Assembly: GCA_945862985.1 (NCBI GenBank)
Contig: CAMAZF010000004.1
Span: 1-64,000 of the forward strand
Length of the DNA: 64,000 nt
Direction: 5' to 3'
From: Bordetella parapertussis
GTDB taxonomy: Bacteria > Pseudomonadota > Gammaproteobacteria > Burkholderiales > Burkholderiaceae_A
Part shown: one piece after another, positions 45,435 to 55,149 of the stretch
Numbering within the stretch: the first letter of the stretch is position 1
How the letters are laid out: the number at the start of each line of letters is the position of its first letter
Translations under genes and position numbers: made by a program
The notes under the pieces: generated by a model
Databases searched by the model: none
The model's input: the letters and a program-made list of their open reading frames with translations, nothing else
Told to the model about the DNA's origin: nothing

Positions 45435-46397
45435 AGACTTCCAGCCCAACAAGAGGCTGTCGAGACGGCTGTGCTGAATCGCCCGCATGGCCTTGCTGCG
45501 CACGGCTGGTTTGGCGCGATGGGCCACGCTCAGGCCCGCGAGGGCCATCATGGGAAGATCGTTTGCCCCGTCTCCAATCGCAATGGCCTTGTTGGTCGCC
45601 ACGCCGCGCTCGCTGCAGACTCGCGTGAGTGTGGCTGCCTTCACCGCACCGTCCACGATTTCACCGACGAGGTGGCCCGTGAGAAGGCCATCCTCGACCT
45701 CGAGCACATTGGAGCGAACTTCTTGAAAACCGAGGAGTGCACTGACCGGGGAGGTGAATAAGGTGAATCCACCAGACACCAGAAGGGTAGTGAGGCCTGC
45801 GGAATTGGCGGCCTCCACCAGCTGACGCGCGCCAGGCGTCAGGCGAAGCGCCTGATCAATCACTTCCTGAGCGGCCTCCACCGGGACTCCTTTGAGCAGC
45901 GCCACGCGCTGCCGAAGGCTCTCGGCATAGTCCGCAATCTCTCCACGCATGGCAGCCTCGGTGATGGCCGCGACCTCGGCCTTCTTCCCCGCGAAGGCTG
46001 CGAGCTCATCAATGCACTCAATGGTGATGACGGTGGAGTCCATGTCCATGGCGAGCACCGCGAAGTCGCCCAGCTCCTCTCCCTCCGGAATGAGGGCCAA
46101 GTCATATCGTTGTTGGTCACAGGTCTCACGAAGGGCCTTGAACGCCCGCGCGGCCAGATCTCCGGGAACCGGTCCCCAGATCAAGGTTCCTGCATGGCCG
46201 AGCGCCTCAGCGGGGGTGAGGGGAATCGCCCGCAGGGGCGCGCGCGCTGGAGCGGGCAAGACCGGTCCGGCAGGGATGAGGGCGCGAGCGATCAGGGCGT
46301 CTAGTTCCGCCTGAAAGGCGTCGGGACGACTGACCACCATGCCACGTTCGTTCACGCCGGGGCTGATCACGAGTCGGTGGGGCAGTTTCAGGTTCAT
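45426..46397 (-). CDS. serB: Phosphoserine phosphatase
   Basis: A 323-residue HAD hydrolase that makes serine from phosphoserine. Motif I VLAMDMDSTVITIECIDELAAFAGKKAEVA is at about 112, motif II LLVSGGFTLFTSPV near 206, and motif IV IAIGDGANDLPMMALAGLSVAHRAKPAV near 271. The N-terminal 100 residues are the ACT-like regulatory part of the longer SerB form. The start ATG at 46397 is 3 bases from the stop of mfd, on the same strand, so it is probably co-transcribed with mfd. It converges on the mrp gene. Confidence 0.95.
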   Translation of the reverse strand: MNLKLPHRLVISPGVNERGMVVSRPDAFQAELDALIARALIPAGPVLPAPARAPLRAIPLTPAEALGHAGTLIWGPVPGDLAARAFKALRETCDQQRYDLALIPEGEELGDFAVLAMDMDSTVITIECIDELAAFAGKKAEVAAITEAAMRGEIADYAESLRQRVALLKGVPVEAAQEVIDQALRLTPGARQLVEAANSAGLTTLLVSGGFTLFTSPVSALLGFQEVRSNVLEVEDGLLTGHLVGEIVDGAVKAATLTRVCSERGVATNKAIAIGDGANDLPMMALAGLSVAHRAKPAVRSKAMRAIQHSRLDSLLLGWKSLS

Positions 46398-46400
46398 GCG

Positions 46401-49400
46401 TTAACCCTTGTTGGGAAACAGGTGGGAGAGTGCTTCTCGGATCTGCATCAGGCGTTGAGCGAGATCCTTGGACTCACTCATAAAGCGAATGCGGTCTTGG
46501 CCAGCGAGTTTAAATCGCTTGTCTTTCTGAATGAGGACAATCACCCGGCTCGGATCGATGGGGGCATCGGATCTCAACTGAAGGCTGACGCCGTCTTGCG
46601 TTGCATCGAGCTTCTGAACGCCCAGTGGCTTGGCCTTGAGCCTCAGCTTGTGAGTCTCGATGAGCGCACGGGCTGGGTCTGGCAATTGACCGAAACGGTC
46701 GATGAGCTCCTCTTGCAGGCTCTGGAGGGTCTCGAAGTCCTCCGCACTGGCCAAGCGCTTGTAGAGCATGAGCCGCTCGTGAATGTCGCCACAGAAATCG
46801 GCCGGAAGCAGGGCGGGCAGGTGAAGATTGATTTCCACAGTGGCGCGCAGCGGGGCGTCCATGTCGGGCTCCCGGCCAGCTTTCAGCGCAGATACGGCCT
46901 CAGTGAGCATGTCGTTGTAGAGTTGAAAGCCCACTTCGGTCATGTTTCCGGACTGGTTGTCTCCAAGCACCTCTCCAGCGCCCCGAATCTCGAGGTCGTG
47001 CATGGCGAGAAAGAAACCGCTTCCCAACTCCTCCATGGCTTGAATGGCCTCGAGGCGCTTGGCGGCGTCCTTTGAGAGCGCCTGCTCGTCGGGAACCAGA
47101 AGGTAAGCATAGGCTTGGTGGTGGGAGCGACCCACACGACCCCGAAGCTGGTGAAGCTGGGCCAAGCCAAATTTGTCGGCCCGATAAATCACAATCGTGT
47201 TCGCGGTCGGTACATTGATGCCCGTCTCAATGATGGTGCTGCAGAGCAAGACATTGATGCGCTGTTGGTTGAAGTCGCGCATCACCCGTTCAAGATCTCG
47301 CTCGCCCAGCTGTCCATGGGCGACTCCGATTCGTGCCTCCGGCACCAGTTCCACCAGATGCTCCAGTCGATTCTGGATGGTCTCGACCTCGTTGTGCAGC
47401 ACATAGGCCTGACCGCCTCGCTTCAGCTCCCGCAGCAGCGCCTCTCGCACCGCGTCGTTGGTTTCACGGCGCACAAAGGTCTTGATCGCCAGTCGTTTCT
47501 GAGGGGCAGTCGCGATGACTGAGAAGTCTCGAATCCCCTCCATGCTCATGGCAAGGGTGCGAGGAATGGGCGTGGCCGTGAGGGTGAGAACGTCGACTTC
47601 GGCACGCAGGGCCTTCAGCGCCTCCTTCTGGCGGACTCCAAACCGATGTTCTTCGTCAATGATCACCAGCCCGAGCCTGGAGAATTGGGTGTCGCGAGAG
47701 AGCAGCTTGTGGGTACCAATGACGATATCGATCTCGCCCGCTGCAATGCCCTTCAAGGCCGCTGCGCTCTCTTTAGCGGTGCGAAAGCGAGACAGCTCTG
47801 CGAGTTTGACCGGCCAGTTTGAAAAACGGTCCTGGAACGTCTGGAAGTGCTGCTCAGCCAAAAGTGTGGTGGGGCAGAGCACCGCGACCTGTCGGCCATC
47901 CATGACGGCAATGAAGGCTGCACGCAGCGCGACCTCCGTCTTTCCAAAGCCAACGTCGCCGCACACGAGACGATCCATGGGCTTATCGCGAATCATGTCT
48001 TGGACCACGGCATGGATGGCGGCCAGCTGGTCTGGGGTCTCTTCAAAGCCAAAGCCTTCGGAGAATCGCTCGTAGTCGCCCGCCTGAAACTGGAAGCCAT
48101 GCCCGGTTCGGCTGGCTCGCCGGGCATACAGGTTGAGCAGCTCTGCAGCGGTGTCCCGCGCCATCTTGGCGGCCTTGGCCTTGGACTTCTCCCACTGCCC
48201 GCTGCCGAGGCTGTGGAGCGGTGCCTGATCGGGGTTGGCTCCCGTGTAACGGCTGATTAAGTGGAGCTGCGAGACCGGAACATAGAGCGTGCTGCCGCCA
48301 GAGTAGGTGAGGTGAAGAAACTCACTCAGGCCCTCTCCAAGGTCCATGTGGGTGAGCCCCTCGTAGCGACCAATGCCGTGCTGAAGATGGACGACTGGAT
48401 CGCCGGGCTTGAGCTCAGAGAGGTCACGAATGAGCGTATCGACATTGGTGGCCTGCTGGCGTGCAGCGGATGGGCTTCGGCGTCCGGTATCGGCGAAGAG
48501 CTCAGATTCTGTGAGTAGGGTGAGGCGCCACCACGGCGCTGCAAAGCCCCGCTGGACGGGGAGAGTGGCCAAGAGCACGGTGGGCGCAGCAGGCTGCTGG
48601 CCTTGAAGCCTTGCCTGCAAAGAGGCCCAGTCGTCGAGTGGCTCCACGCCAAGCGCCTGATCTTGCAGGAGCTGAAGCAGTGTTTCACGACGGCCATGAG
48701 ATTCGACTGCCAGCACCACCCAGGCGTCGTTCGCATGGATGGTGTTTACCGTCTCGACCAACCTGCCAAAGGGGTGGGCCGCGCGACGGTCTGCCCGCAC
48801 GTCGGGCAGGCCAGCAGTGGGACTGACGTCGGTGCGCGAGAGGCTGGTTCTGGCAAAGGGTCGCAGGGCATCGTGAACGGCCTCGGGCGAAAGCCAGAGC
48901 GATTCGGGTGGAAGCACCGGTCGCTCGAGATCATGCTTGAGGAACTGGTAGCGAGCCCTGATGGCGCCCAGGGTCTCCTGCAGGGGCTCATCGAGAAGAC
49001 CCAGGATGAGCACCTGCCCCTGGGGGTGGATGTAATCGGTCAGATTCGCCAGCGGGGTGTCAAAGAGCAGGGGAAGGTAGTACTCGATGCCTGCGCCGAA
49101 CACTCCGTTTGCAGCGTCCTTGTAGAGACTGCAGCGAGAGGGGTCGCCCTCGAACTGTTCACGCCAGCGACTGCGAAATCTGGATGCAGCCTCCTCGCCC
49201 CTTGGATACTCCCGACCCGGAAGGAGACGAATCTCTTTGACTGGATGAATGCTGCGCTGGGTGTCGGGGTCAAAGACTCGAATGGCCTCGACATCCTCAT
49301 CGAAGAGCTCGACCCGGACCGGCAGATCGGATCCCATGGGAAAGAGGTCAAGGATTCCCCCGCGAACAGCATACTCACCAGGGCTCACCACCTGGCTCAC

Positions 49401-49919
49401 CGCGTTATAGCCTGCTCGACGGAGCTGCTCACGCAGTCTGTCCATTGACAAGGCCTGGCCAGCGCGAAAGAAGAAGGTGTTGGCGGCGAGAAACTCTGGC
49501 GGTGGGAGCCTTTGTAGGAGGGTGGGGGCCGCCACAATCACCGCGTCGAGCTGCCCGGTCAACGCCTCATATAGGGTGAGGAGTCGATCGGAGATCAGGT
49601 CTTGATGGGGGGAAAAGGCCTCATAGGCGAGGGTCTCCCAGTCGGGCAGGTACCGAACCCGCAGGTCAGGCTCAAAAACCCGGATCTCCTGCTCTAGCCG
49701 CTGTCCTTGGGCCGCATCATGGGCGATGATGAGGCCAGCGGCCCCGGATTCACTCGCAGGCTTGGAGGGCAGCGCACGCACCCATTGGGCCGAGAGCAGC
49801 GCGTCTGCAGAGCCCGTGGGACTGGCCAATGCAATGGACTGGCCGGCTTGTGGCGCACGCGCCTGGTGAAGATGGTAGAGGTCGATTGGGGCGAGGTGCG
49901 GGCGTTTCGGGTCATTCAT
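46401..49919 (-). CDS. mfd: Transcription-repair coupling factor
   Basis: An 1172-residue protein, normal for Mfd, that removes stalled RNA polymerase and recruits UvrA. The N-terminal UvrB-like module has PDWETLAYEAFSPHQDLISDRLLTLY near residue 91, the RNA-polymerase-interacting domain GDPVVHLQHGIGRYEGL near 505, and the RecG-like motor has Walker A CGDVGFGKTEVALRAAF near 653, Walker B IIDEEHRFG near 754, TATPIPRTLAMSM near 787, and the C-terminal RID region. The start ATG is 16 bases from the start of the divergent ispDF gene, so both share a very short promoter region. Confidence 0.97.
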   Translation of the reverse strand: MNDPKRPHLAPIDLYHLHQARAPQAGQSIALASPTGSADALLSAQWVRALPSKPASESGAAGLIIAHDAAQGQRLEQEIRVFEPDLRVRYLPDWETLAYEAFSPHQDLISDRLLTLYEALTGQLDAVIVAAPTLLQRLPPPEFLAANTFFFRAGQALSMDRLREQLRRAGYNAVSQVVSPGEYAVRGGILDLFPMGSDLPVRVELFDEDVEAIRVFDPDTQRSIHPVKEIRLLPGREYPRGEEAASRFRSRWREQFEGDPSRCSLYKDAANGVFGAGIEYYLPLLFDTPLANLTDYIHPQGQVLILGLLDEPLQETLGAIRARYQFLKHDLERPVLPPESLWLSPEAVHDALRPFARTSLSRTDVSPTAGLPDVRADRRAAHPFGRLVETVNTIHANDAWVVLAVESHGRRETLLQLLQDQALGVEPLDDWASLQARLQGQQPAAPTVLLATLPVQRGFAAPWWRLTLLTESELFADTGRRSPSAARQQATNVDTLIRDLSELKPGDPVVHLQHGIGRYEGLTHMDLGEGLSEFLHLTYSGGSTLYVPVSQLHLISRYTGANPDQAPLHSLGSGQWEKSKAKAAKMARDTAAELLNLYARRASRTGHGFQFQAGDYERFSEGFGFEETPDQLAAIHAVVQDMIRDKPMDRLVCGDVGFGKTEVALRAAFIAVMDGRQVAVLCPTTLLAEQHFQTFQDRFSNWPVKLAELSRFRTAKESAAALKGIAAGEIDIVIGTHKLLSRDTQFSRLGLVIIDEEHRFGVRQKEALKALRAEVDVLTLTATPIPRTLAMSMEGIRDFSVIATAPQKRLAIKTFVRRETNDAVREALLRELKRGGQAYVLHNEVETIQNRLEHLVELVPEARIGVAHGQLGERDLERVMRDFNQQRINVLLCSTIIETGINVPTANTIVIYRADKFGLAQLHQLRGRVGRSHHQAYAYLLVPDEQALSKDAAKRLEAIQAMEELGSGFFLAMHDLEIRGAGEVLGDNQSGNMTEVGFQLYNDMLTEAVSALKAGREPDMDAPLRATVEINLHLPALLPADFCGDIHERLMLYKRLASAEDFETLQSLQEELIDRFGQLPDPARALIETHKLRLKAKPLGVQKLDATQDGVSLQLRSDAPIDPSRVIVLIQKDKRFKLAGQDRIRFMSESKDLAQRLMQIREALSHLFPNKG

Positions 49920-49935
49920 CTGGTAATTTTAGAGG

Positions 49936-51213
49936 GTGAATGACTCCTCCCTCTTTCTGCGTGACGCTCGCGAGCAGCGCGCTCGGCTGCAGGCCCTTCG
50001 GGGTGCCGCCCCTGAGCGTCGTCTTTGGGCTGTGGTGCCAGCTGCTGGAGAGGGCCGCAGGGCAGGTCCAGGAGGTCCTAAGCAGTATCGATGGCTCGAT
50101 GGCGAGGTCATGCTCGTTCGGACGCTTGTCAGTTTGCGGCCCCTTTTGGAGGCGCCTCAGGCGGCGGGCATCCTGATCGTGGTCTCTCCCGACGATACGG
50201 GCTGGATGGAGCATCGAATGGATGCCCGACTCCGAGAGCACTGGGGCGATGTCGTGCCGATCGTGGTGGCTCCCATCGGGGGTGAGACTCGCGCAGAGTC
50301 GGTTCTCGCGGGTCTCTTGCTGCTTTCTAGCCTAGAGCCCAGTGAGCAGGACTGGGTTGCGGTGCACGATGCGGCCCGACCCGGGCTGCGACCGGCCGCC
50401 CTCAGTCGTCTGCTGGCCGAGGGACTGTCCTGCCCAGATGGTGCTCTGTTGGCGCTGCCTGTTCCAGACACGCTCAAGCGGAGCGATGCGTCCGCTGAAG
50501 CCGTCAGAAGTGTTCAGACGGTGGATCGAGCAGGATTATGGGCGGCGCAGACGCCACAACTGTTCCCCCTTCACCGCCTCGCCCACGCGCTCAAACAGGC
50601 GACAGACGTGACCGATGAGGCAAGCGCCATGGAGCAACTCGGTGCCAAGCCGCGCCTGGTCATGGGGGATTGGGCCAATCGCAAATACACTTACCCTGAG
50701 GATTTTCAGGAGAGAGAAGCCTTGACTTGTCAAAACCCCTGGCCGCGGGTGGGGACCGGATTCGATGTGCATGCGCTGGTGGAGGGCCGTCCGCTCATCA
50801 TTGGGGGGGTTCGGATTGACCATCCAAGAGGCCTGCTGGGCCACTCTGATGCCGACGTTTTGTTACACGCGATCAGCGACGCCATTCTTGGGGCCGCCGG
50901 GCTCGGAGATATTGGGCGACACTTCCCTGACACGGAGAGCCAATACAAGGGCGCAGACAGCCGGGTCCTGCTCCGAACGGTGGTGGAGCGGGTCCACGCA
51001 GAGGGATTCGATGTCTATCAATTGGACGCCACGATCATCGCCCAAGCGCCAAAGATGTCGCCACACATTGCCCAAATGGTGATGAACATTCAAGCCGATA
51101 CGCAGACCGAGGCGGTCAATATCAAAGCCACCACCACCGAGCACCTCGGCTTTACAGGTCGTCAAGAGGGCATCGCTGCTCAGGCCAGTGCGGTGCTCGT
51201 CCCCCGAGCATGA
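49936..51213 (+). CDS. ispDF: Bifunctional IspD-IspF isoprenoid enzyme
   Basis: A 425-residue fusion of two methylerythritol-phosphate pathway enzymes. The IspD half (residues about 30-260) has [21 protein letters not shown] at 31, [16 protein letters not shown] near 152 and [17 protein letters not shown] near 197. The IspF half starts near 270 with GTGFDVHAL, whose DxH binds zinc, and ends with [27 protein letters not shown] short linker ([14 protein letters not shown]) separates them with no stop or frame change. IspD and IspF are separate genes in most bacteria, while alpha- and epsilonproteobacteria often fuse them, so this fusion is unusual for a betaproteobacterium-like context. Start is GTG. 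Confidence 0.94.
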   Translation: MNDSSLFLRDAREQRARLQALRGAAPERRLWAVVPAAGEGRRAGPGGPKQYRWLDGEVMLVRTLVSLRPLLEAPQAAGILIVVSPDDTGWMEHRMDARLREHWGDVVPIVVAPIGGETRAESVLAGLLLLSSLEPSEQDWVAVHDAARPGLRPAALSRLLAEGLSCPDGALLALPVPDTLKRSDASAEAVRSVQTVDRAGLWAAQTPQLFPLHRLAHALKQATDVTDEASAMEQLGAKPRLVMGDWANRKYTYPEDFQEREALTCQNPWPRVGTGFDVHALVEGRPLIIGGVRIDHPRGLLGHSDADVLLHAISDAILGAAGLGDIGRHFPDTESQYKGADSRVLLRTVVERVHAEGFDVYQLDATIIAQAPKMSPHIAQMVMNIQADTQTEAVNIKATTTEHLGFTGRQEGIAAQASAVLVPRA

Positions 51214-52301
51214 GGGGGGGTTACCCGCTGTTGTCATTTGACTGCTCTGGCACGCAGGCGAGTGTCGCGCTCACGCTCGACGGGGTCTCTATACAGGGCG
51301 CGCAAGGCGCCTCCGGGCGGTCCCAAGCCTCGGACCTACTCCCCTTGGCTCAAGGGCTCCTCGATGCCCAATCCCTGCAATGGTCGGAACTCGGGGGCCT
51401 TGTCCTGGTGCATGGTCCCGGCTCATTCACTGGATTGCGCGTGGCGGCTGGCCTGGTTCAGGGGATCGCTCGATCACGCGAGCTGCCCGTGGCTCTGGTC
51501 TCGGGTTTTGAGGCCTTGGCCCTCTCTGGCACCAGCGCTCCCAGTCCGAGGCCGTCTGCGATCTGCCTCGATGCTCGATTGGGTGAATGGTTCGAGGGCC
51601 GCATGGAGTGGACTGAGTCTGGGCTGCCCCGCCTCTCACAAACCCCAAGGGTGGTCTCTCAACCCAGCCCTGGTGCCTGGCTTGACCCTCTGTTGCCGGA
51701 GCAGATCACTCTGGCCTGGAGTGCATTGGAATGTGTCTGTCGTCGTTTAAGCGAGGGAGTGGCGCAGGAATGGGTTCCTGCTGCGCTGGCGCAGCCTCTC
51801 TATGTTCGTGAACGTGTGGCACAGACCATCGAGGAGCGCCGCCTTCAGGCTGCGCTTCGTCTTGTGCCGATGCGCCGTGAGGACTTGGCCAGTGTGATGG
51901 TGATTGAAAACCAGGCCTATCCCTTTCCGTGGACGTCCGGCAATTTTCTGGATTCTCTGGAAGCGGGCTACGAGATGCGTCGGCTGATTGACCAAGACGC
52001 ATTGGTCGGGCACTGCGTCTGGATGGTGGTCGCTGATGAGGCACATCTCTTGAACTTCACCATCTCTCCAGCTCGTCAGCGCCGCGGACTTGGCCAATGG
52101 ATGCTTCGGGCCCTTTTGTCTGAGTGGGCTCGGCAGGGGCTGGTTCGATGTTTGTTGGAGGTCCGTCCGACCAACCGGCCTGCGCTTGGTCTCTATCAAA
52201 GAAACGGATTCACCCAGATCGGTGTTCGCAAGGGCTATTACCCCAATGGGCCCGATGGTCGTGAGGATGCACTGGTGCTTGGAGCCTCAATCCATGCGTA
52301 G
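51210..52301 (+). CDS. TsaB-RimI fusion protein
   Basis: A 363-residue protein with two domains normally encoded by separate genes. The TsaB part (1-205, tRNA t6A synthesis partner of TsaD) has [13 protein letters not shown] at residue 9 and [21 protein letters not shown] at about 69. The RimI part (about 215-363, N-acetyltransferase of ribosomal protein S18) has [10 protein letters not shown] near 231 and the acetyl-CoA loop [17 protein letters not shown] near 289, ending with [20 protein letters not shown] near 328. The start overlaps the ispDF stop by four bases. No internal start with a strong ribosome site is obvious. Confidence 0.93.
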   Translation: MRGGYPLLSFDCSGTQASVALTLDGVSIQGAQGASGRSQASDLLPLAQGLLDAQSLQWSELGGLVLVHGPGSFTGLRVAAGLVQGIARSRELPVALVSGFEALALSGTSAPSPRPSAICLDARLGEWFEGRMEWTESGLPRLSQTPRVVSQPSPGAWLDPLLPEQITLAWSALECVCRRLSEGVAQEWVPAALAQPLYVRERVAQTIEERRLQAALRLVPMRREDLASVMVIENQAYPFPWTSGNFLDSLEAGYEMRRLIDQDALVGHCVWMVVADEAHLLNFTISPARQRRGLGQWMLRALLSEWARQGLVRCLLEVRPTNRPALGLYQRNGFTQIGVRKGYYPNGPDGREDALVLGASIHA

Positions 52302-52656
52302 AGAGGCTCTGTCTGTCTTTGGGATTGAGACGCGATGGCGAAAGAGAGCTGCACCGCCCAAGCCCTTCATTGTGGAGGGCCCTTGGTCATCAGAGGCCGA
52401 AGTGTCAGCGTTGGTTCGCTCCGTGGTCGATGCCCTCGGCCTCTCGCCTGAGGTGTCTATCCAATGGCGCAGCGCCCAGCCCGAGCCGCGTGGCCCTGCG
52501 GCCGATCTGGTCTTTGGGCGCCCGGCACACCCATCCTCTGTCGTGCTTCCCTCACCCGAGCAGCTGCGGGGGGCGGATGCGCGACGGGCCGCGTGGAACG
52601 AACTGGCTAAACTCAGGCGCACCCTGCGCCAGCAAGGGCAGCTGAAACTCGGTTAG
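52294..52656 (+). CDS. HolD-like protein, candidate DNA polymerase III psi subunit
   Basis: A 120-residue protein translationally coupled to tsaB-rimI (overlap of 8 bases). I recognise no strong family, but the layout recalls the psi subunit of E. coli polymerase III: an N-terminal [16 protein letters not shown] resembles psi's short opening helix with a Leu-Gly-Ile and a Trp-Arg pair; ALGLSPE resembles the middle LTVSPD; and LPSPEQLRGADARRAAWNEL resembles psi's SP...LR...R.ALW near the C-terminus. holD lies next to rimI in E. coli too. This is by-eye similarity, not a search. The true start could differ; a longer frame reaches 52090 but overlaps tsaB-rimI. Confidence 0.6.
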   Translation: MRREALSVFGIETRWRKRAAPPKPFIVEGPWSSEAEVSALVRSVVDALGLSPEVSIQWRSAQPEPRGPAADLVFGRPAHPSSVVLPSPEQLRGADARRAAWNELAKLRRTLRQQGQLKLG

Positions 52657-53927
52657 TGGTGGCCACCGGCCTTCTCTTCGCCGATCAATTGATCGATAGG
52701 GAAATGGGTCTTGTTGTAGCGGTAGCGAACCATCACCAAAGCCATGGTGATCGCCACGAACCCGCCAAACAGAATGATCACAGAGTTGACGTGCACATCG
52801 AGATGGATGAGCAGGGCATAGAGGCCCAGCATGATCAGCACATTCAGGTTTTCATTAAAGTTCTGGACTGCAATCGAGTGGCCAGCGGAGAGCAGGACGT
52901 GGCCCCGATGTTGGAGCAGCGCGTTCATGGGAACCACAAAGAATCCAGCGAGCCCCCCGATGAGCACCAGCAAGGGCAGCGCGGCATCGAGTGCATGAAC
53001 CAGGGTCATCAAAGGAACGAAGAGTCCCATCAGGACGCCTAGGATCAGGACTCGGCACGATCCTTTCAGGCTCACAAAGCGCGCCGCAGCCACGGCACCC
53101 ACCGCGATGCCAACCGCAACGACGCCTTGAAGAATCGCGGCCTTATCGAGGGACATGCCAAGCTGAACCTCTGCCCACTTCAAAACAATGAACTGCAGTG
53201 TGGCGCCCGCACCCCAGAACAGGGTGGTGACCGCGAGTGAAATCTGGCCGAGCTTGTCCTTCCAAAGGGCGACGTTGCAGCGCCAGAAGCCCTGGATGAG
53301 CTTGATGGGGTGGATGTGCTGGCGGCCATAGCGGGCCCCCGTATCCGGAATGAAGACATTAAAGAGTGCGGCCAAGCCATACAGAAAAGCGACCACCAGG
53401 ATGGCGGCCTCTGCTGCTGTGTCGATGCCGGTCTCGTAGCCTGGAAAATCCAGGGCCAACAAGAAGGACGAGACAGAGGGAGAGATGAGGGCGCCGCCCA
53501 ACATGGTCCCAAGAATGATGGAACCGACGGTCGTGCCCTCGATCCAGCCGTTGGCCGCAACCAGCTTCTCGGGGGGGAGAAGCTCCGTGAGGATTCCGTA
53601 CTTTGCTGGAGAGTAGGCAGCAGCCCCGAGTCCCACGATGGCGTATGCAGCCAAGGGATGCACGTGCCAGAACATTAGTGCGCAACCGATCACCTTGATG
53701 CCGTTGGTCACCAGCATGACTCGACCCTTGCGCATGGAGTCGGCGAAGGCCCCAACAAAAGGAGCCAGCAGGACATACGAAATGGTGAAGAAGAGCTTGA
53801 GCATAGGCCGCATCCACTCCGGAGCAGCCATCTCGATGAGCAACGCAATGGCGGCGATGAGCAACGCGTTGTCGGCGAGCGAGGAGAAAAACTGCGCCGC
53901 CATGATGGTGTAGAAGCCGCGTTTCAT
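52653..53927 (-). CDS. lplT: Lysophospholipid transporter
   Basis: A 424-residue MFS protein with 11-12 spans. It opens with RGFYTIMAAQFFSSLADNALLIAAIALL, the LplT hallmark, followed by LAPFVGAFADSMRKGRVMLVTNGIKVIG near 57, an MFS motif A, and AAYSPAKYGILTELLPPEKLVAANGWIEG near 100. LplT flips lysophosphatidylethanolamine inwards for reacylation. It converges on the HolD-like gene with a 4-base overlap and diverges from alr by 55 bases. The linked Aas acyltransferase gene is not in the window. Function assigned by clear family pattern. Confidence 0.93.
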   Translation of the reverse strand: MKRGFYTIMAAQFFSSLADNALLIAAIALLIEMAAPEWMRPMLKLFFTISYVLLAPFVGAFADSMRKGRVMLVTNGIKVIGCALMFWHVHPLAAYAIVGLGAAAYSPAKYGILTELLPPEKLVAANGWIEGTTVGSIILGTMLGGALISPSVSSFLLALDFPGYETGIDTAAEAAILVVAFLYGLAALFNVFIPDTGARYGRQHIHPIKLIQGFWRCNVALWKDKLGQISLAVTTLFWGAGATLQFIVLKWAEVQLGMSLDKAAILQGVVAVGIAVGAVAAARFVSLKGSCRVLILGVLMGLFVPLMTLVHALDAALPLLVLIGGLAGFFVVPMNALLQHRGHVLLSAGHSIAVQNFNENLNVLIMLGLYALLIHLDVHVNSVIILFGGFVAITMALVMVRYRYNKTHFPIDQLIGEEKAGGHH

Positions 53928-53982
53928 CGATCTCTTTTCTGAGTGCCTGCGGGATTAGAACACGAAGCCCTACAATTCCAGA

Positions 53983-55149
53983 ATGATCCCTCCTCGCGCG
54001 CGCCCCGTTCTATTGACCACCCACGAGGACGCTCTGGCCCATAACCTTCAGGCGGTTCGCGACCGCACACCCAGCGCTCAGATCTGGGCAGTGGCGAAGG
54101 CGCGGGCCTATGGGCATGGACTGGGTGCTGCAGTGCGAGGTTTTTCCCGGTCTGACGGCCTCGCCGTTTTGGAGTTGCAGGAGGCGGCCGTTTGCCGTGA
54201 CCTGGGTTGGACGGGTCCAATCCTCTTGCTTGAGGGCTGCTTTCACCCGTCCGACGTGCAAGTGGCTGCAGACCTCGACCTCGACCTGGTGATCCACCAT
54301 TCGGATCAGATAGATTGGCTGCAGACCCGCCTCTCTCGTCTGGAACGCGCAAGACTGAGACTCTGGTTCAAGATCAACACGGGCATGAACCGACTTGGGT
54401 TTGCTCCCTCCACATGGGCAGGCCTTGCGCCTCGGGTGAATGATCTGCGTCATCGACTGGGTTCGGATCGTCTGGGCTGGATGACCCATCTCGCCAAGGC
54501 CGAGGAGCCGGATTCAACCCAGCGCCCCCTCCGTCGACTCGGGGAAGCGCTCTCCATGCTTGCAGTTCCGAATCAAGAACCCGTCAGCATTTGTAATTCA
54601 GCAGCGATTTTTACGGTTCCCTCGGCGCATCAAGACTGGGTTCGGCCCGGCTTGGCGTTGTATGGTGCCAGCCCGCTTGTGGATCCGGTCGCGGCGGCAC
54701 AAACCGCCCAGGCGCTAGGTCTTCGCGCAGGCGCGAGCCTCACGAGTCGTGTGATTGCGATTCAAGAATTGGGGGTGGGTGAGACCGTGGGGTACGGCGA
54801 GCGATACCGTGCTGAGCGGCCCATGCGCATTGGGGTGATTGCCGGAGGCTATGCCGACGGAATCATTCGAGGGGCACCGGACGGCATGCCGATCTGGGTC
54901 GCGGGAGCGATCTGCCCCATGGTGGGACGGGTCTCGATGGATATGGTGACGGTTGACCTGACGGATCACGCTTCTGCAAGGGTGGGCAGTGAGGTGGAGT
55001 TCTGGGGCCAAGCGCTGCCGATTGATGTGGTTGCGAAGGCCTGCGGGACGGTGGCCTATGAGCTGATGACCGGCGTCACCGAGCGTGTGCAGAAGCGTTC
55101 CATTCCTGTCCTGCCCTCAGAGGAGGAGGGCGGCGATGGCGAAGGATAA
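53983..55149 (+). CDS. alr: Alanine racemase
   Basis: A 388-residue PLP enzyme that makes D-alanine for the cell wall. The PLP lysine is in IWAVAKARAYGHGLG near residue 35, slightly different from the usual VVKANAYGHG. The opposite catalytic tyrosine is in VGYGERYRAERPMRIGVIAGGYADG near 266, and GRVSMDMVTVDLTD near 310 belongs to the C-terminal beta domain. Asn and Ile pattern SICNSAAIF near 204 fits. It is followed by radA, which overlaps its last 14 bases. Arg at the position after Lys-Ala (KAR for KAN) is a small variation that should not remove activity. Confidence 0.95.
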   Translation: MIPPRARPVLLTTHEDALAHNLQAVRDRTPSAQIWAVAKARAYGHGLGAAVRGFSRSDGLAVLELQEAAVCRDLGWTGPILLLEGCFHPSDVQVAADLDLDLVIHHSDQIDWLQTRLSRLERARLRLWFKINTGMNRLGFAPSTWAGLAPRVNDLRHRLGSDRLGWMTHLAKAEEPDSTQRPLRRLGEALSMLAVPNQEPVSICNSAAIFTVPSAHQDWVRPGLALYGASPLVDPVAAAQTAQALGLRAGASLTSRVIAIQELGVGETVGYGERYRAERPMRIGVIAGGYADGIIRGAPDGMPIWVAGAICPMVGRVSMDMVTVDLTDHASARVGSEVEFWGQALPIDVVAKACGTVAYELMTGVTERVQKRSIPVLPSEEEGGDGEG

